Source of the DNA: Fischerella sp.
GTDB taxonomy: Bacteria > Cyanobacteriota > Cyanobacteriia > Cyanobacteriales > Nostocaceae
Reading direction: 5' to 3'
NCBI GenBank assembly: GCA_026419705.1
Contig: JANZYY010000001.1
Span: forward strand, 1-36,894
Length of the DNA: 36,894 bases
Under the pieces are notes generated by a model. That model had not been told where the DNA came from. It searched no databases and saw only the letters and a program-made list of their open reading frames with translations. Made by a program: the position numbers and the translations under genes. How positions within the stretch are numbered: position 1 is the stretch's first letter; every line of letters starts with the position of its first letter. Shown here piece after piece: positions 22,613-31,352 of the stretch.

Positions 22613-22891
22613 TTAAGCATTCTCGGTGGAGTTGCGCAGGCGCATCAACTGGCGTCGCATTTGCGGTGAGGCTTTCAGCTCTGAAATTTCCTGGGCCTTC
22701 ACAGAGGTTTGCACAGTTTCCAGAAAGTCGTCAGAACCTTCAGTCAATGCATCTAGCAGTACTTGCAACAATTGATCGCGATCGCCCAATAAACTTTTTT
22801 CCTCAATCAATCGAAATTTGAGATGTATTTCACATTCATAAATACCCACTTCGATATTACTTAATTGGCGCGGTAATGCTTTGGAGTTCAT
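22613..22891 (-). CDS. Conserved small protein of unknown function
   Basis: 92 residues, start ATG at 22891 with AAGGA about 11 nt upstream. No signal or membrane segment. The sequence (LSNIEVGIYECEIHLKFRLI, GDRDQLLQVLLDALTEGSDD, MRRQLMRLRNS) is compact, acidic in the middle and basic at the end. Codon use and composition look like a real gene, and I believe close relatives occur throughout filamentous cyanobacteria, but I cannot name a family. It stands alone, with a long gene-free region on its upstream side. Confidence 0.7.
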   Translation of the reverse strand: MNSKALPRQLSNIEVGIYECEIHLKFRLIEEKSLLGDRDQLLQVLLDALTEGSDDFLETVQTSVKAQEISELKASPQMRRQLMRLRNSTENA

Positions 22892-24376
22892 AGCTGTTAG
22901 GATTCCTTTACTTTTTGGTGATAGAGGTGAGGAGCTATATCTCTAGCAAAAATTCTCTATATTTTTTTATTCAAAAATTTTTAACCTTCTTCCTTCCTAG
23001 ACTAAATTTGTATTCCATATTGCTTCTCCTGCTATTGTTTCTAGCTAGACTTTCAATGTCAAGGTTCTGGCTATGCAGTCATTGCTGTGGTCTAACCAAG
23101 CCATAACTATTATTCAGTTTTTAAGATTGTATACAATAAAGTTTTTGTAAGAACTTGTTCTGGCTTTTTAAAGGTTTTTACATCAACTTTATCTCCACGT
23201 CAATAACAGTTTGAGTTTTTACTGATCAAATAGTGGTTATACGTAAGTAAAAACGCTGAATTCGCTTTAAATAATGAAAGCTGGACTGATTTGCATCGCA
23301 TTTACGTAAAATCACTAGATGTACTCTTTTTTCATCAGACAATACAGAAAAAATTAATAAGCAAAGTCATCATTAAGTAAAAATTTTCTTTCTTGACACA
23401 ATATAAACATGGTTGAAAATTTTCCAGCCAAGTATATCGCTTTAGCTTCTTTCTGACTGGATAAGTACGAAAAACTTGACATTGATGCATTTAAAGGTGT
23501 TCCTGGGTAATCAAAAAATTTTTCTATAAAGAAAAATTCACAGTGCCTCCAAATTAAACCGGATTCCTAGAAGTGGACCTTTTACCCATGCTGGCAAAGC
23601 GGACATCAGCGAGCAAACCCTCATCCTTTTTGTCCCCCTCTACCTGGAAGGCATCCCGTAGGTGTACCCTCCCATAGTGCTGGACTCAACGTGCTGTCTC
23701 AACTTCTGCATGCTTGCTTGTTTGTAAGACAGACATAGTTTCTTCTATTTAGAAGGTTTTGGCGGCCATCTTAGCTAAAGATTCCAAGGGATTCAAGCTT
23801 GGCAATAGAGTCTTTAAGAAGGCACTTATACTATTTCTGCAAATGCTTGATATTTATGATTCTCCTTAGCCCCTTCTTTGTAAGCAGGGCCGTTTCATTC
23901 TAAAAAAGAAAAATCTAAATTTCTCCAACCTCTGAAATTCTTTGTGCTCTTTGCATCCTTAGTGGTAGCCTGCGGTAAGCCGCTGCGCGTCTACGTTTAT
24001 ACAGATATTTTTTCTGCGGAGAATGAAACAGCCCCCCTGTTTGTAAGGGGGATTGGGAGGATATGATACGTTTCAAGCTTAAAGAGAATTAGTATTATTA
24101 CGCTTGCAGGCAAGCCACTGATGGCATCCTCACGAAGAAATCCGGGAGATTTAATAAAGTTGCTCGCTTTTATTTATAAATTCAAACATAAGTGCCTTCT
24201 GCCGAATGCCAGATGCCTTTGTTCGGCAATGATTTCGTTTTATGCATATCCCTAATAAAGATTAAGATAGAACTATCCCTAGCCCAAAAAGTTAGACTGC
24301 CATCGTCTATTAGCATCATTTGCTTGTATTCTATTCAAACGAGAAACTGCTGTAACCTTGATCGGAAGACACCTTT
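22892..24376. other. 1.5-kb gene-poor region
   Basis: The longest gap in the window. Short frames on either strand (for example 22915-23106, hydrophobic by chance, and 24192-24461 across the ndhM start) are not convincing. It holds the inverted-repeat element at 23870-24051. The segment 23575-23720 is richer in GC than its surroundings and could hide an RNA, but I see no known RNA signature. The ndhM promoter must lie near its right edge. Confidence 0.4.
23870..24051. repeat. Element bounded by ~32-bp imperfect inverted repeats
   Basis: Left arm 23870-23901 ends GCAGGGCCGTTTCATTCT; right arm 24020-24051 begins AGAATGAAACAGCCCCCCTG. The inner 10 bp (GTTTCATTCT/AGAATGAAAC) are perfect and the outer parts share a C-rich and TTTGTAAG/CTTACAAA pattern. 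The 118-bp interior includes a GTAGACGCG-family palindrome (CTGCGGTAAGCCGCTGCGCG). No coding frame: a MITE-like non-autonomous element is likely. Confidence 0.55.
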
Positions 24377-24751
24377 ATGGACGACAACCCAATGCTGCTT
24401 AAGTCCACAACCCGGCATATCCGTATTTTTGCGGCTGAAATCGATCGGGAGGGCGAATTAGTTCCCAGTAATCAGGTCTTGACGTTAGATGTTGACCCAG
24501 ACAACGAATTCAACTGGAATGAGGATGCTCTGCAAAAGGTTTATCGCAAGTTTGATGAACTAGTAGAAGCATATAGTGGCGCAGACCTAACTGATTACAA
24601 CTTACGCCGCATCGGCTCAGACTTGGAGCATTTTCTGCGATCGCTCCTACAAAAAGGCGAAATCAGCTATAATCTTTCTTCTCGCGCGATCAACTACAGT
24701 ATGGGACTTCCCCAAGTTGCATCTGACGATCGACAGAATTATGAATGGTAA
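24377..24751 (+). CDS. ndhM: NAD(P)H-quinone oxidoreductase subunit M
   Basis: Subunit of the photosynthetic NDH-1 complex, found only in cyanobacteria and plant chloroplast complexes; it sits on the cytoplasmic side near the connecting subcomplex and supports cyclic electron flow and respiration. 124 residues. Seen: MLLKSTTRHIRIFAAEIDR, LTLDVDPDNEFNWNEDALQK and VYRKFDELVEA, DLTDYNLRRIGSDLEHFLRS, then YSMGLPQV, all typical. Start ATG 24377 (MDDNPMLLKS) with GGAAG upstream; an internal ATG five codons later is also used in some annotations. Monocistronic. Confidence 0.97.
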   Translation: MDDNPMLLKSTTRHIRIFAAEIDREGELVPSNQVLTLDVDPDNEFNWNEDALQKVYRKFDELVEAYSGADLTDYNLRRIGSDLEHFLRSLLQKGEISYNLSSRAINYSMGLPQVASDDRQNYEW

Positions 24752-24874
24752 GTTATGAATCAACAGTAGCTAGGTTGAGAGTTAGAATGATAAAAATTTT
24801 AACTCTTAACTACCATGCAAGCAAAGCATTGGAAGATACTATGTTGATACTTAAGCTCATAAATTATCACCCAA

Positions 24875-26233
24875 ATGCTTTGCCACTGTCTTGGTAAACT
24901 GCTGGCTGCTTGGCTATCGCCGCAGCCTGTCGTCATTTTATTGTTATTTTTCCACTCCCGTTGCTTTGCTGCCGAACTAGTTGGACGTGCCGTTTTGAGT
25001 GCTGATACTTTTGCCCCTGGACCAACAACAGCTCAATTCAAAAAGACAAATCGCACTGTTCCTTTTGTTAATGCTCAACCTGTTCAAGGCTTTTCGGCTG
25101 TGATTGCAGGACCAAAAACAGGTACTTACCTAGTCATTTCAGATAATGGTTTTGGCAGCAAAGCTAATTCACCTGACTACGTACTGCGTATTTATGCAGT
25201 CGAGCCTGATTTTACTACAGGTAAAGTTTTTCCAGTCAATCTCCAAACAGGAGAAAGACTTGCAAGCTTTAATCGACAAAGCTTTATAGAAATCAACGAT
25301 CGAAATCGTAAAGTTAACTTCTCCATCGTCGCGGAACAGTCTTTTTATCCAGGTAGCACTATCCCAGTTAGCCCAGCAATCAAAAAAAATCGCTTGTTGA
25401 CAGGGGGAGATTTTGATGTGGAATCATTCCGACGCGCAGCTGACGGTAGCTATTGGTTAGGAGATGAGTTTGGTCCATTTTTGCTGCACATAGGAAACAA
25501 TGGCGAAGTTCTAGATTCTCCTATTCCTTTACCCAACTTTTTGGGGCTCGGAAAGTTAAATTTTGTGAAGTCTCCTGACCACCCAGAATTTACCAGTTTC
25601 CCCAATCAACAAGCAAGAACTACAGCAGCAAATCTTGATAGTTCCAAAGGTTTTGAAGGCTTGGCACTCAACACCAGTGGTACAAAACTTTATGCGCTTT
25701 TAGAAGGATCTTTAAAGAATGACTCTCTCAAGCAACGCCTGTTAATTCATGAATTTGATTTAGCTACTAAACAATATACAGGTAAAGTTTTTTCTTACAA
25801 GCTCGAAAATCCTAACCATGCAATTGGTGAACTTACAGCTATTAATGATGATGAATATATTGTGATTGAGCGCGACCATAATCAGGGAGATCCAAATAAT
25901 CCTGCCTTTAAATATCCTGCTAAATTTAAACGCCTATATAAAATTAATCTGAAACAAGTTGATGTCAATGGTTTTGTTGATAAACAATTATTAGTAGATT
26001 TGCTCAAAATTTCTGACATCAAAAAAATTGGTGGTAATAGTACGAGCAAAGGTATATTTACATTTCCTTTCGTGACTGTAGAAAGTGTGTTACCTGTAGA
26101 TGCCAAAACGCTGCTTGTGATTAACGACAACAATTATGCCGATTCTATGGGGCGTATTCCCAAACAAGTTGACAATACTGAATTTATTCTTATCCGCTTA
26201 GAAAAACCTCTCAATTTAGTCAATAGTCACTAG
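24875..26233 (+). CDS. Exported phytase-like esterase (PF13449-type beta-propeller)
   Basis: 452 residues. An N-terminal hydrophobic leader (QPVVILLLFFHSRCFAAE) looks like a signal peptide, so the protein should be periplasmic or secreted. The body reads like the esterase-like activity of phytase family: LVISDNGFGSKANSPDYVLR, GGDFDVESFRRAADGSYWLG followed by DEFGPFLLH, KGFEGLALNTSGTKLYALLE, and LVINDNNY near the end. Known members are alkaline-phosphatase/phytase-like or of unknown substrate; a role in releasing phosphate is plausible but not shown. The last codons and the TAG stop (26231-26233) lie in TCAATAG/TCACTAG heptamers. Confidence 0.85.
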   Translation: MLCHCLGKLLAAWLSPQPVVILLLFFHSRCFAAELVGRAVLSADTFAPGPTTAQFKKTNRTVPFVNAQPVQGFSAVIAGPKTGTYLVISDNGFGSKANSPDYVLRIYAVEPDFTTGKVFPVNLQTGERLASFNRQSFIEINDRNRKVNFSIVAEQSFYPGSTIPVSPAIKKNRLLTGGDFDVESFRRAADGSYWLGDEFGPFLLHIGNNGEVLDSPIPLPNFLGLGKLNFVKSPDHPEFTSFPNQQARTTAANLDSSKGFEGLALNTSGTKLYALLEGSLKNDSLKQRLLIHEFDLATKQYTGKVFSYKLENPNHAIGELTAINDDEYIVIERDHNQGDPNNPAFKYPAKFKRLYKINLKQVDVNGFVDKQLLVDLLKISDIKKIGGNSTSKGIFTFPFVTVESVLPVDAKTLLVINDNNYADSMGRIPKQVDNTEFILIRLEKPLNLVNSH

Positions 26234-26268
26234 TCATTAGTCATGACTAAAAACTTTTGACTGTTGAC
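26220..26268. repeat. Heptamer array at the esterase 3' end
   Basis: Seven units in register: TCAATAG, TCACTAG, TCATTAG, TCATGAC, TAAAAAC, TTTTGAC, TGTTGAC. The stop codon of the esterase gene is the TAG of the second unit. Confidence 0.8.
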
Positions 26269-26281
26269 TCTAGAAATACTA

Positions 26282-26462
26282 CCAACTGTGTCAACTTGCG
26301 CTTGTAGAATTACATCTGCAATTTCTTCTGCATCTTTAACATGATGTAAAGCTTTTTAGCAAATTATGTCGGAAATTGCATGCGCTCGCCCGTGATATTA
26401 GGAGCATCAACGACAAGTTGTTTGGGTTGATCTGCAGAGGTTCGCGATTCTTCAGAAACTAC
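26282..26462 (-). pseudogene. Possible decayed coding fragment
   Basis: On the minus strand one frame reads EESRTSADQPKQLVVDAPNI followed by TGERMQFPT and a stop, and a second frame just after it reads ALHHVKDAEEIADVILQAQV. Both have protein-like composition and follow each other directly, which suggests a frameshifted remnant. I recognise no family. The rest of the 757-bp gap to 26990 shows nothing else. Confidence 0.25.
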
Positions 26463-26990
26463 ATCACCATGGTTAGCAGTGCGAGGAAAAAATTTTTTCT
26501 TTGTTATCTTCCATTACACTTTCACAGAGTAAATATGTTAAATTTGCAGTTAACCTAGCAGGCGGAGCAACAAACTTATATCTTGGCTATAGCAAATTGC
26601 TAATAGCATTTGAAGACTAGCTATTAGCTGTCTTCATTGTTGACTTAATGTTGATTAACGCCTTGCTGCCTTTAAACTAAAAGAAAGACTAGTATGTTCT
26701 CCTGTTTCGGATGGGGTAATTAGTCTAAGCAAACAGTGTAGTTGTAATGGCATTATGGTCTGATGGCAAGCTGTAAGTTGAGTTGCTGTGGTGATGGAGC
26801 AGCACGCAGAGTGACTGTGGAATGGATTAATCAAATATTGCTTGGGTGCACCTTCGCACCTAGATTCATCCATAAGTTAAAATCACGATCCAAAAGTTGG
26901 ATATATCAGGTTAAAAAAAAAATGAGCGGTTCAAAGTACTGCTGCCAATGCTTTTAAAGAAATTGCCAATCGCTGATCGGTGGGAAAATT

Positions 26991-29360
26991 ATGGAAAATG
27001 ACGCGGCTACGCTTTATTGCCCAAATGAACTTTGTCAGGCTCCCAACCCCCTTACCCACAATTTCTGCCAGCGATGCTCTACACCTTTACCCAAACGCTT
27101 TCTCTGGGCGGTGGTAGATGGTCTGGATCTGGGTAATCCAGGACAGATATTAGCCACTCGCTATTTAGTTATAGATAAATCCATTATTTTAGATACTAAA
27201 CCAGGTTTTTTACCTCAAACGCCGGATTCAGAAAAATTACAGGCAATCAGACCTTATCTAAGGCTTATTCCCTATCGCTTGCATGTACCGCAGGTATACG
27301 GAGTACTGTCTGTCCCTCAGGGAGGAGAAGCGCAAGAAATATTGTTGCTAGAAAAACCCCCGCTCCAGATTTTAGATGGAACAGCCTCATTGACTGTAGA
27401 GTTGTGTAGCGAATTAACCGCTGCTTGGCGTGATGCGACATCAATGCGCCAACTCAATTGGCTGTGGCAAATAGCACAACTTTGGCAGCCCTTGGCTAGT
27501 GAAGGTGTGGCCTCTAGCTTACTCGAACCCCATTTATTAAGAGTAGAAGGGTCGTTAGTACGGTTGTTGGAATTACATTTTCAGGAAGATTCTCAACCAA
27601 GCTTGTCCGAGTTAGGAGAGTTTTGGCAGCAGTTGCTGAGCGGTGCAAAACCGGCAATTGCAGGATTTATGAGCGAAATGTGCCGTTGTTTGATTGAAAA
27701 AGAAATACAAGCAGCAGAGCAATTAGTCAGAGTTTTAGATAAAGGACTAACAGAATTAGGGCGATCGCAATCTCCCACCATTACAATTGCTACAAAAAGT
27801 GACACTGGTCCCAGTCGCCAGCGCAATGAAGATGCTTGCTATCCACCTAGTGGTAGTTTGGTGAGCAAACCACCCGATCCGTCAGCTCTGGCGATTGTGT
27901 GTGATGGGATCGGCGGACACGAAGGTGGTAATGTCGCATCAAATTTGGCAATTGAAACAATTCAACAGCAGGTACAGGAACTGACTAAAGTTCCCTACGA
28001 CCACATTGAACCCAATCTACTACTGGAAGACTTGCAACGAGCTGCTGCTGTTGCTAACGACAAAATCAGCCAGCGCAACGACAGCGAAAGCCGACAAGGA
28101 CGCCAGCGCATGGGAACTACCTTGGTGATGGCTTTGCCCATAGGTCACGAAATGTACATTGCCCATGTAGGTGATAGTCGTGCTTACTGGATTACGCGTC
28201 ATGGCTGCTACCAAGTCACCCTTGATGATGATGTTGCTTCTCGGGAAGTGCGGCTGGGTTATGCCATCTACCGGGATGCTGTGCAACAAGGTGCTTCTGG
28301 CTCTTTGGTGCAGGCGCTGGGCATGAGTCCGAGTATTTCCTTGCATCCTTCCGCAGAACGCTTCATCCTTGACGAGGATTGTATTTTCCTACTCTGTTCT
28401 GATGGCCTAAGCGACTTTGACCGCGTAGAACAGAACTGGGAAACCGAAATCTTACCTATCCTGACCAGCAATCGTGATGTAGTTAATGTTACAGATAGGC
28501 TAGTTGAAATTGCAAATACGCAAAATGGACACGACAATGTCACCATTGCCTTAGTTCACTACCAGTACAAATACTCTGAACCAGAAACAAAGCTAGAAGC
28601 AGTCTTACCTAAATTGTCTGACATTCCCACTACAAGTTACCCGCCCACAACCTTACAAACCCTGTCAAAAAATAGCGGCAGCCAAAAAACTCAAGTAATG
28701 CCGGATACAGCACCTAGCAAGCGATCGCCAGTACCGCTACAGTTGGTTATCCTTTTGGCGTTAGTAGTGGGTGGTGGTTTCTTAGGATTTTTGTGGGGGC
28801 GCCAGGGAGGAATCTTAGGAAAAAAAGTTCCCCTTCCCGCTCCAATATCAAGGAACCCGATTAATGCTGCTCCATCTGTATCGCCAACAACGAGCGATCG
28901 CCCTGAGGTGATTCAGACAACAAGTCAACTCTTTTTAAGCACAACCACGTCACCTCCAAAAACAGCAATTGCACCTGCTGGTAGTATTTTGCAAATTATT
29001 AATCCAAATCAACAACCAAAGCCAGAACAAACAAATACCAACTCTTGGGTGTATCTGCGGGTATGTTCTGTTGCAGGGAGTGTGGCTTCATCTATAGATC
29101 CGTCTAACCCCACATCCACTTCCACAGTCAGCAGAACTATTGTGAAACAAAGGGAAGTATATAGGATACGCTTGTCTGAATTTGAAAAATCATTGAATAA
29201 GAAAATTTCCACACCCCCACCAGAGCTTTCCAATCAATGTCAAGTGAGTAATGCTGCTAGCACCTCCAAACAGACAGCAGTTGAGTTTAGTGGTAAACCT
29301 GCGCCCCTGGATCGGTCGTCACCTCCACAAGGCACTAATTCCACTGGCAGCACTGAATAG
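26991..29360 (+). CDS. PP2C-type Ser/Thr protein phosphatase with zinc ribbon and TM anchor
   Basis: 789 residues, several parts in order. (1) Zinc ribbon CPNELC...NFCQRC, cysteines 10, 15, 26, 29. (2) Residues ~50-255, an unrecognised region with ILATRYLVIDKSIILDTKPG and EILLLEKPPL, reminiscent of a very degenerate kinase lobe. (3) PP2C domain ~264-523 with all metal motifs: SRQRNEDA, CDGIGGHEGG (D305), GTTLVMA, HVGDSRAYW (D395), LCSDGLSDF (D471), HDNVTIAL (D515, N516). (4) A TM helix ~582-603. (5) A Ser/Thr/Pro-rich tail, likely outside the membrane or in the lumen. The enzyme should remove phosphates from Ser/Thr in cytoplasmic proteins. Next, 136 bp downstream on the same strand, is the CHAT-FHA gene, whose FHA domain would read phosphothreonine; I infer a functional pair. 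Confidence 0.92.
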   Translation: MENDAATLYCPNELCQAPNPLTHNFCQRCSTPLPKRFLWAVVDGLDLGNPGQILATRYLVIDKSIILDTKPGFLPQTPDSEKLQAIRPYLRLIPYRLHVPQVYGVLSVPQGGEAQEILLLEKPPLQILDGTASLTVELCSELTAAWRDATSMRQLNWLWQIAQLWQPLASEGVASSLLEPHLLRVEGSLVRLLELHFQEDSQPSLSELGEFWQQLLSGAKPAIAGFMSEMCRCLIEKEIQAAEQLVRVLDKGLTELGRSQSPTITIATKSDTGPSRQRNEDACYPPSGSLVSKPPDPSALAIVCDGIGGHEGGNVASNLAIETIQQQVQELTKVPYDHIEPNLLLEDLQRAAAVANDKISQRNDSESRQGRQRMGTTLVMALPIGHEMYIAHVGDSRAYWITRHGCYQVTLDDDVASREVRLGYAIYRDAVQQGASGSLVQALGMSPSISLHPSAERFILDEDCIFLLCSDGLSDFDRVEQNWETEILPILTSNRDVVNVTDRLVEIANTQNGHDNVTIALVHYQYKYSEPETKLEAVLPKLSDIPTTSYPPTTLQTLSKNSGSQKTQVMPDTAPSKRSPVPLQLVILLALVVGGGFLGFLWGRQGGILGKKVPLPAPISRNPINAAPSVSPTTSDRPEVIQTTSQLFLSTTTSPPKTAIAPAGSILQIINPNQQPKPEQTNTNSWVYLRVCSVAGSVASSIDPSNPTSTSTVSRTIVKQREVYRIRLSEFEKSLNKKISTPPPELSNQCQVSNAASTSKQTAVEFSGKPAPLDRSSPPQGTNSTGSTE

Positions 29361-29496
29361 CCAAAAACTCGATAAACTAGTATAAACCTGAAATAATACA
29401 GGTAAAAACCAGAATAAAAAATTCCAGAAAGGCAAAAACTTTTGCCTACTAATAACTGTTGTTATTCGAGATTTTTGATTTGACATTATTTATGTA

Positions 29497-31077
29497 ATGA
29501 CTCCATCCTTAAACTTGGCGATTACCCGTCTCGTCAAAGCTGGTCCTGAAAATTTCGCTATTTGCGTGTTTGATGCTCCCTATCCCAGTGGTCGTGTGAT
29601 TCATGATTGTGTCTGGTCTGTGGGCTTGACCCAAGCTTGGAGAGAATGGCAGCAAATGTTTGCTCCTAACACTCGCATAGATATTTCCCCTGCTACAACC
29701 TTTCCAAGTTCAACTCCACTCCCAAATGAGTTGCTTCCACCGGTTTCTGGTCAAACAACCAATTACAGCAGTCGGCTGATGCAATACCTGGGAATTAGTT
29801 TGTGGCGCTGGCTATTTGACGGCCCTATTCTAAATAGTCTTGAAGGCAGTCGCGCCTATGCTATGGGTAAGAATACGCGTCTACGCTTCCGATTAGAAAT
29901 TCGCGATCCTAATTTGATCGCCCTCCCTTGGGAAATTATGCAGCGCGAACCAGGTCAGTCGGCAATATCACTATCCCAAAACATTCTATTTAGTCGTACA
30001 ACTAGTGAAGTTGAACCCCTGCCATCTTTGCGAACCGATCAAGCTTTAAATATCTTGCTAGTTTTGGGAGCAGATGAAAACCTCCAGTTGGATAAAGAAA
30101 GAGCTGCGATTTTGGAACAAACCCTTGCCAATGGCTCTGCGATCGGCAGCAGTCATACACAAGGATATGCGCCTTGCATCGTCAATACACTTTTACAGCC
30201 AACCCCACAGAAGTTAATTCAAGAGCTAGAAACGCGAACTTACAACATCTTCTTTTATGCCGGTCACGGATTGCGAGGACCAGACGGGGGGTATTTACTC
30301 TTACAACCTGATATGCGTCTGAATGGCATGGAACTCGCACAAGTTTTAACGCGTGTAGGTGTAAAACTGGCAGTTTTCAACGCCTGTTGGGGAGCACAAC
30401 CTGCAGCTGTGAACGGTCAAGCCATACCTTGCAGTAGTCTAGCAGAAGTACTCATCCGCAATGGCGTGCCTGCGGTTTTAGGAATGCGAGATGAAATCGC
30501 AAACGAGGAAAGCCTTTCCTTTATTCACACCTTTGTTCAAGGTTTGCGAAAACGACTGCCCATCGATCACGCCGTGGCGGAGGCAAGACAACACCTGTTG
30601 ACAGTATATAAATTCAATCAACCAGCTTGGACACTACCGGTTCTGTACCTGCATCCACAATTTGAAGGCGAATTAATTAGGAGTTACGACGAGGGAATCA
30701 CAGAACTACCAGAAACTTCCATACCTGGTATTGCTTCCTTACTTCCTACTGCCTGCTTAAAGTCGAATGGTAAAACTTATACACTAGAGACTGGTGTAAC
30801 TCGCATTGGTCGAACGGCAGACAATCATATTGTCATTCAAGAACCATCAGTTTCTAAGCGTCATGCCGAAATTTTGTGTCGCAATACTTTCACCGGCCCT
30901 ACTCCTGTGCGAACTTACTACCTCAGAGAAAACTCTACTTATGGCACAACCTGGATTTTGGGTCCTCAGGGTTGGCAGCAAATCCATCGCCAGGAGGTTC
31001 TCCTAGAACCAGGAATGCAGTTAAAGTTTGGTAGCATGAGAAGCCACTCTTGGGAATTTATGATTGAAGATTGTTAG
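29497..31077 (+). CDS. CHAT caspase-like peptidase fused to an FHA domain
   Basis: 526 residues. The N-terminal ~170 residues contain RFRLEIRDPNLIALPWEIM, the pre-CHAT strand found in many CHAT proteins. The CHAT peptidase core ~185-390 has NILLVLGADE, the catalytic histidine in FFYAGHG (H257) and the catalytic cysteine in VFNACWGAQ (C297), both intact. An FHA domain follows (~428-512) with TRIGR (436-439), SVSKRH (S453) and N479 in RENSTYG, the phosphothreonine-contact residues. No membrane segment, so cytoplasmic. CHAT proteins are clan CD cysteine peptidases that cleave partner proteins; an FHA fusion implies that substrate choice or activation depends on threonine phosphorylation. The upstream neighbour is a PP2C phosphatase. 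The 3' end overlaps the possible minus-strand gene by 4 bp (TTAG). Confidence 0.9.
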   Translation: MTPSLNLAITRLVKAGPENFAICVFDAPYPSGRVIHDCVWSVGLTQAWREWQQMFAPNTRIDISPATTFPSSTPLPNELLPPVSGQTTNYSSRLMQYLGISLWRWLFDGPILNSLEGSRAYAMGKNTRLRFRLEIRDPNLIALPWEIMQREPGQSAISLSQNILFSRTTSEVEPLPSLRTDQALNILLVLGADENLQLDKERAAILEQTLANGSAIGSSHTQGYAPCIVNTLLQPTPQKLIQELETRTYNIFFYAGHGLRGPDGGYLLLQPDMRLNGMELAQVLTRVGVKLAVFNACWGAQPAAVNGQAIPCSSLAEVLIRNGVPAVLGMRDEIANEESLSFIHTFVQGLRKRLPIDHAVAEARQHLLTVYKFNQPAWTLPVLYLHPQFEGELIRSYDEGITELPETSIPGIASLLPTACLKSNGKTYTLETGVTRIGRTADNHIVIQEPSVSKRHAEILCRNTFTGPTPVRTYYLRENSTYGTTWILGPQGWQQIHRQEVLLEPGMQLKFGSMRSHSWEFMIEDC

Positions 31078-31328
31078 TACAAAAAGGCAGCCAGACTCAA
31101 AGTCAAAAGAACAGTCCAGCAACAGGCAAAAGTAAAAAAACGTTCTATATAGAAAATTTTCTCCTCATCCCCACTCCCAGAGCGGGAGCTGGGTTCGAGA
31201 TTTCCCCTTTTTCTAAAAGCGGTGATTTCTGTTGCAGTTATTAGCAAAAAACCGGCAGACAAACTTAGCAAAATTATATTTTGCGTGCGGAAATGAGAAA
31301 CTAGCTGCTGTAGCTGTAAATACAACAA
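31074..31328 (-). CDS. Possible two-TM small protein
   Basis: 84 codons with two clear hydrophobic helices (IILLSLSAGFLLITATEI and TFACCWTVLLTLSLAAFLY) joined by a polar loop with SSRSGSGDEEK. There is no methionine anywhere: the start would be TTG at 31328 or 31325, and an in-frame TAA lies three codons upstream. It would start only 24 bp from the divergent ATG of the next gene, which leaves no room for separate promoters. Membrane-protein-like composition favours a real gene; the start problem argues against. Treat as tentative. Confidence 0.35.
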   Translation of the reverse strand: MLYLQLQQLVSHFRTQNIILLSLSAGFLLITATEITAFRKRGNLEPSSRSGSGDEEKIFYIERFFTFACCWTVLLTLSLAAFLY

Positions 31329-31340
31329 AATTGATTAATT

Positions 31341-31346
31341 GGGAGG
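31341..31346 (+). promoter_or_regulatory. Strong ribosome-binding site GGGAGG
   Basis: GGGAGG, 6 nt before the ATG at 31353. It is the best Shine-Dalgarno match in the window and fixes the start of the 217-aa gene. Confidence 0.7.
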
Positions 31347-31352
31347 CGACAC

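Noticed and set aside
22915..23106. Hydrophobic 63-codon frame
   Set aside because: Composition reflects T-rich DNA, no ribosome-binding site, no family resemblance.
24192..24461. 89-codon frame overlapping the ndhM start
   Set aside because: It overlaps the certain ndhM gene in another frame and has no recognisable features.
26376..26558. 60-codon plus-strand frame
   Set aside because: No start context; the minus strand carries the more protein-like remnants there.
29009..29233. Minus-strand frame within the phosphatase tail
   Set aside because: Antisense shadow of a clearly coding Ser/Thr-rich tail.
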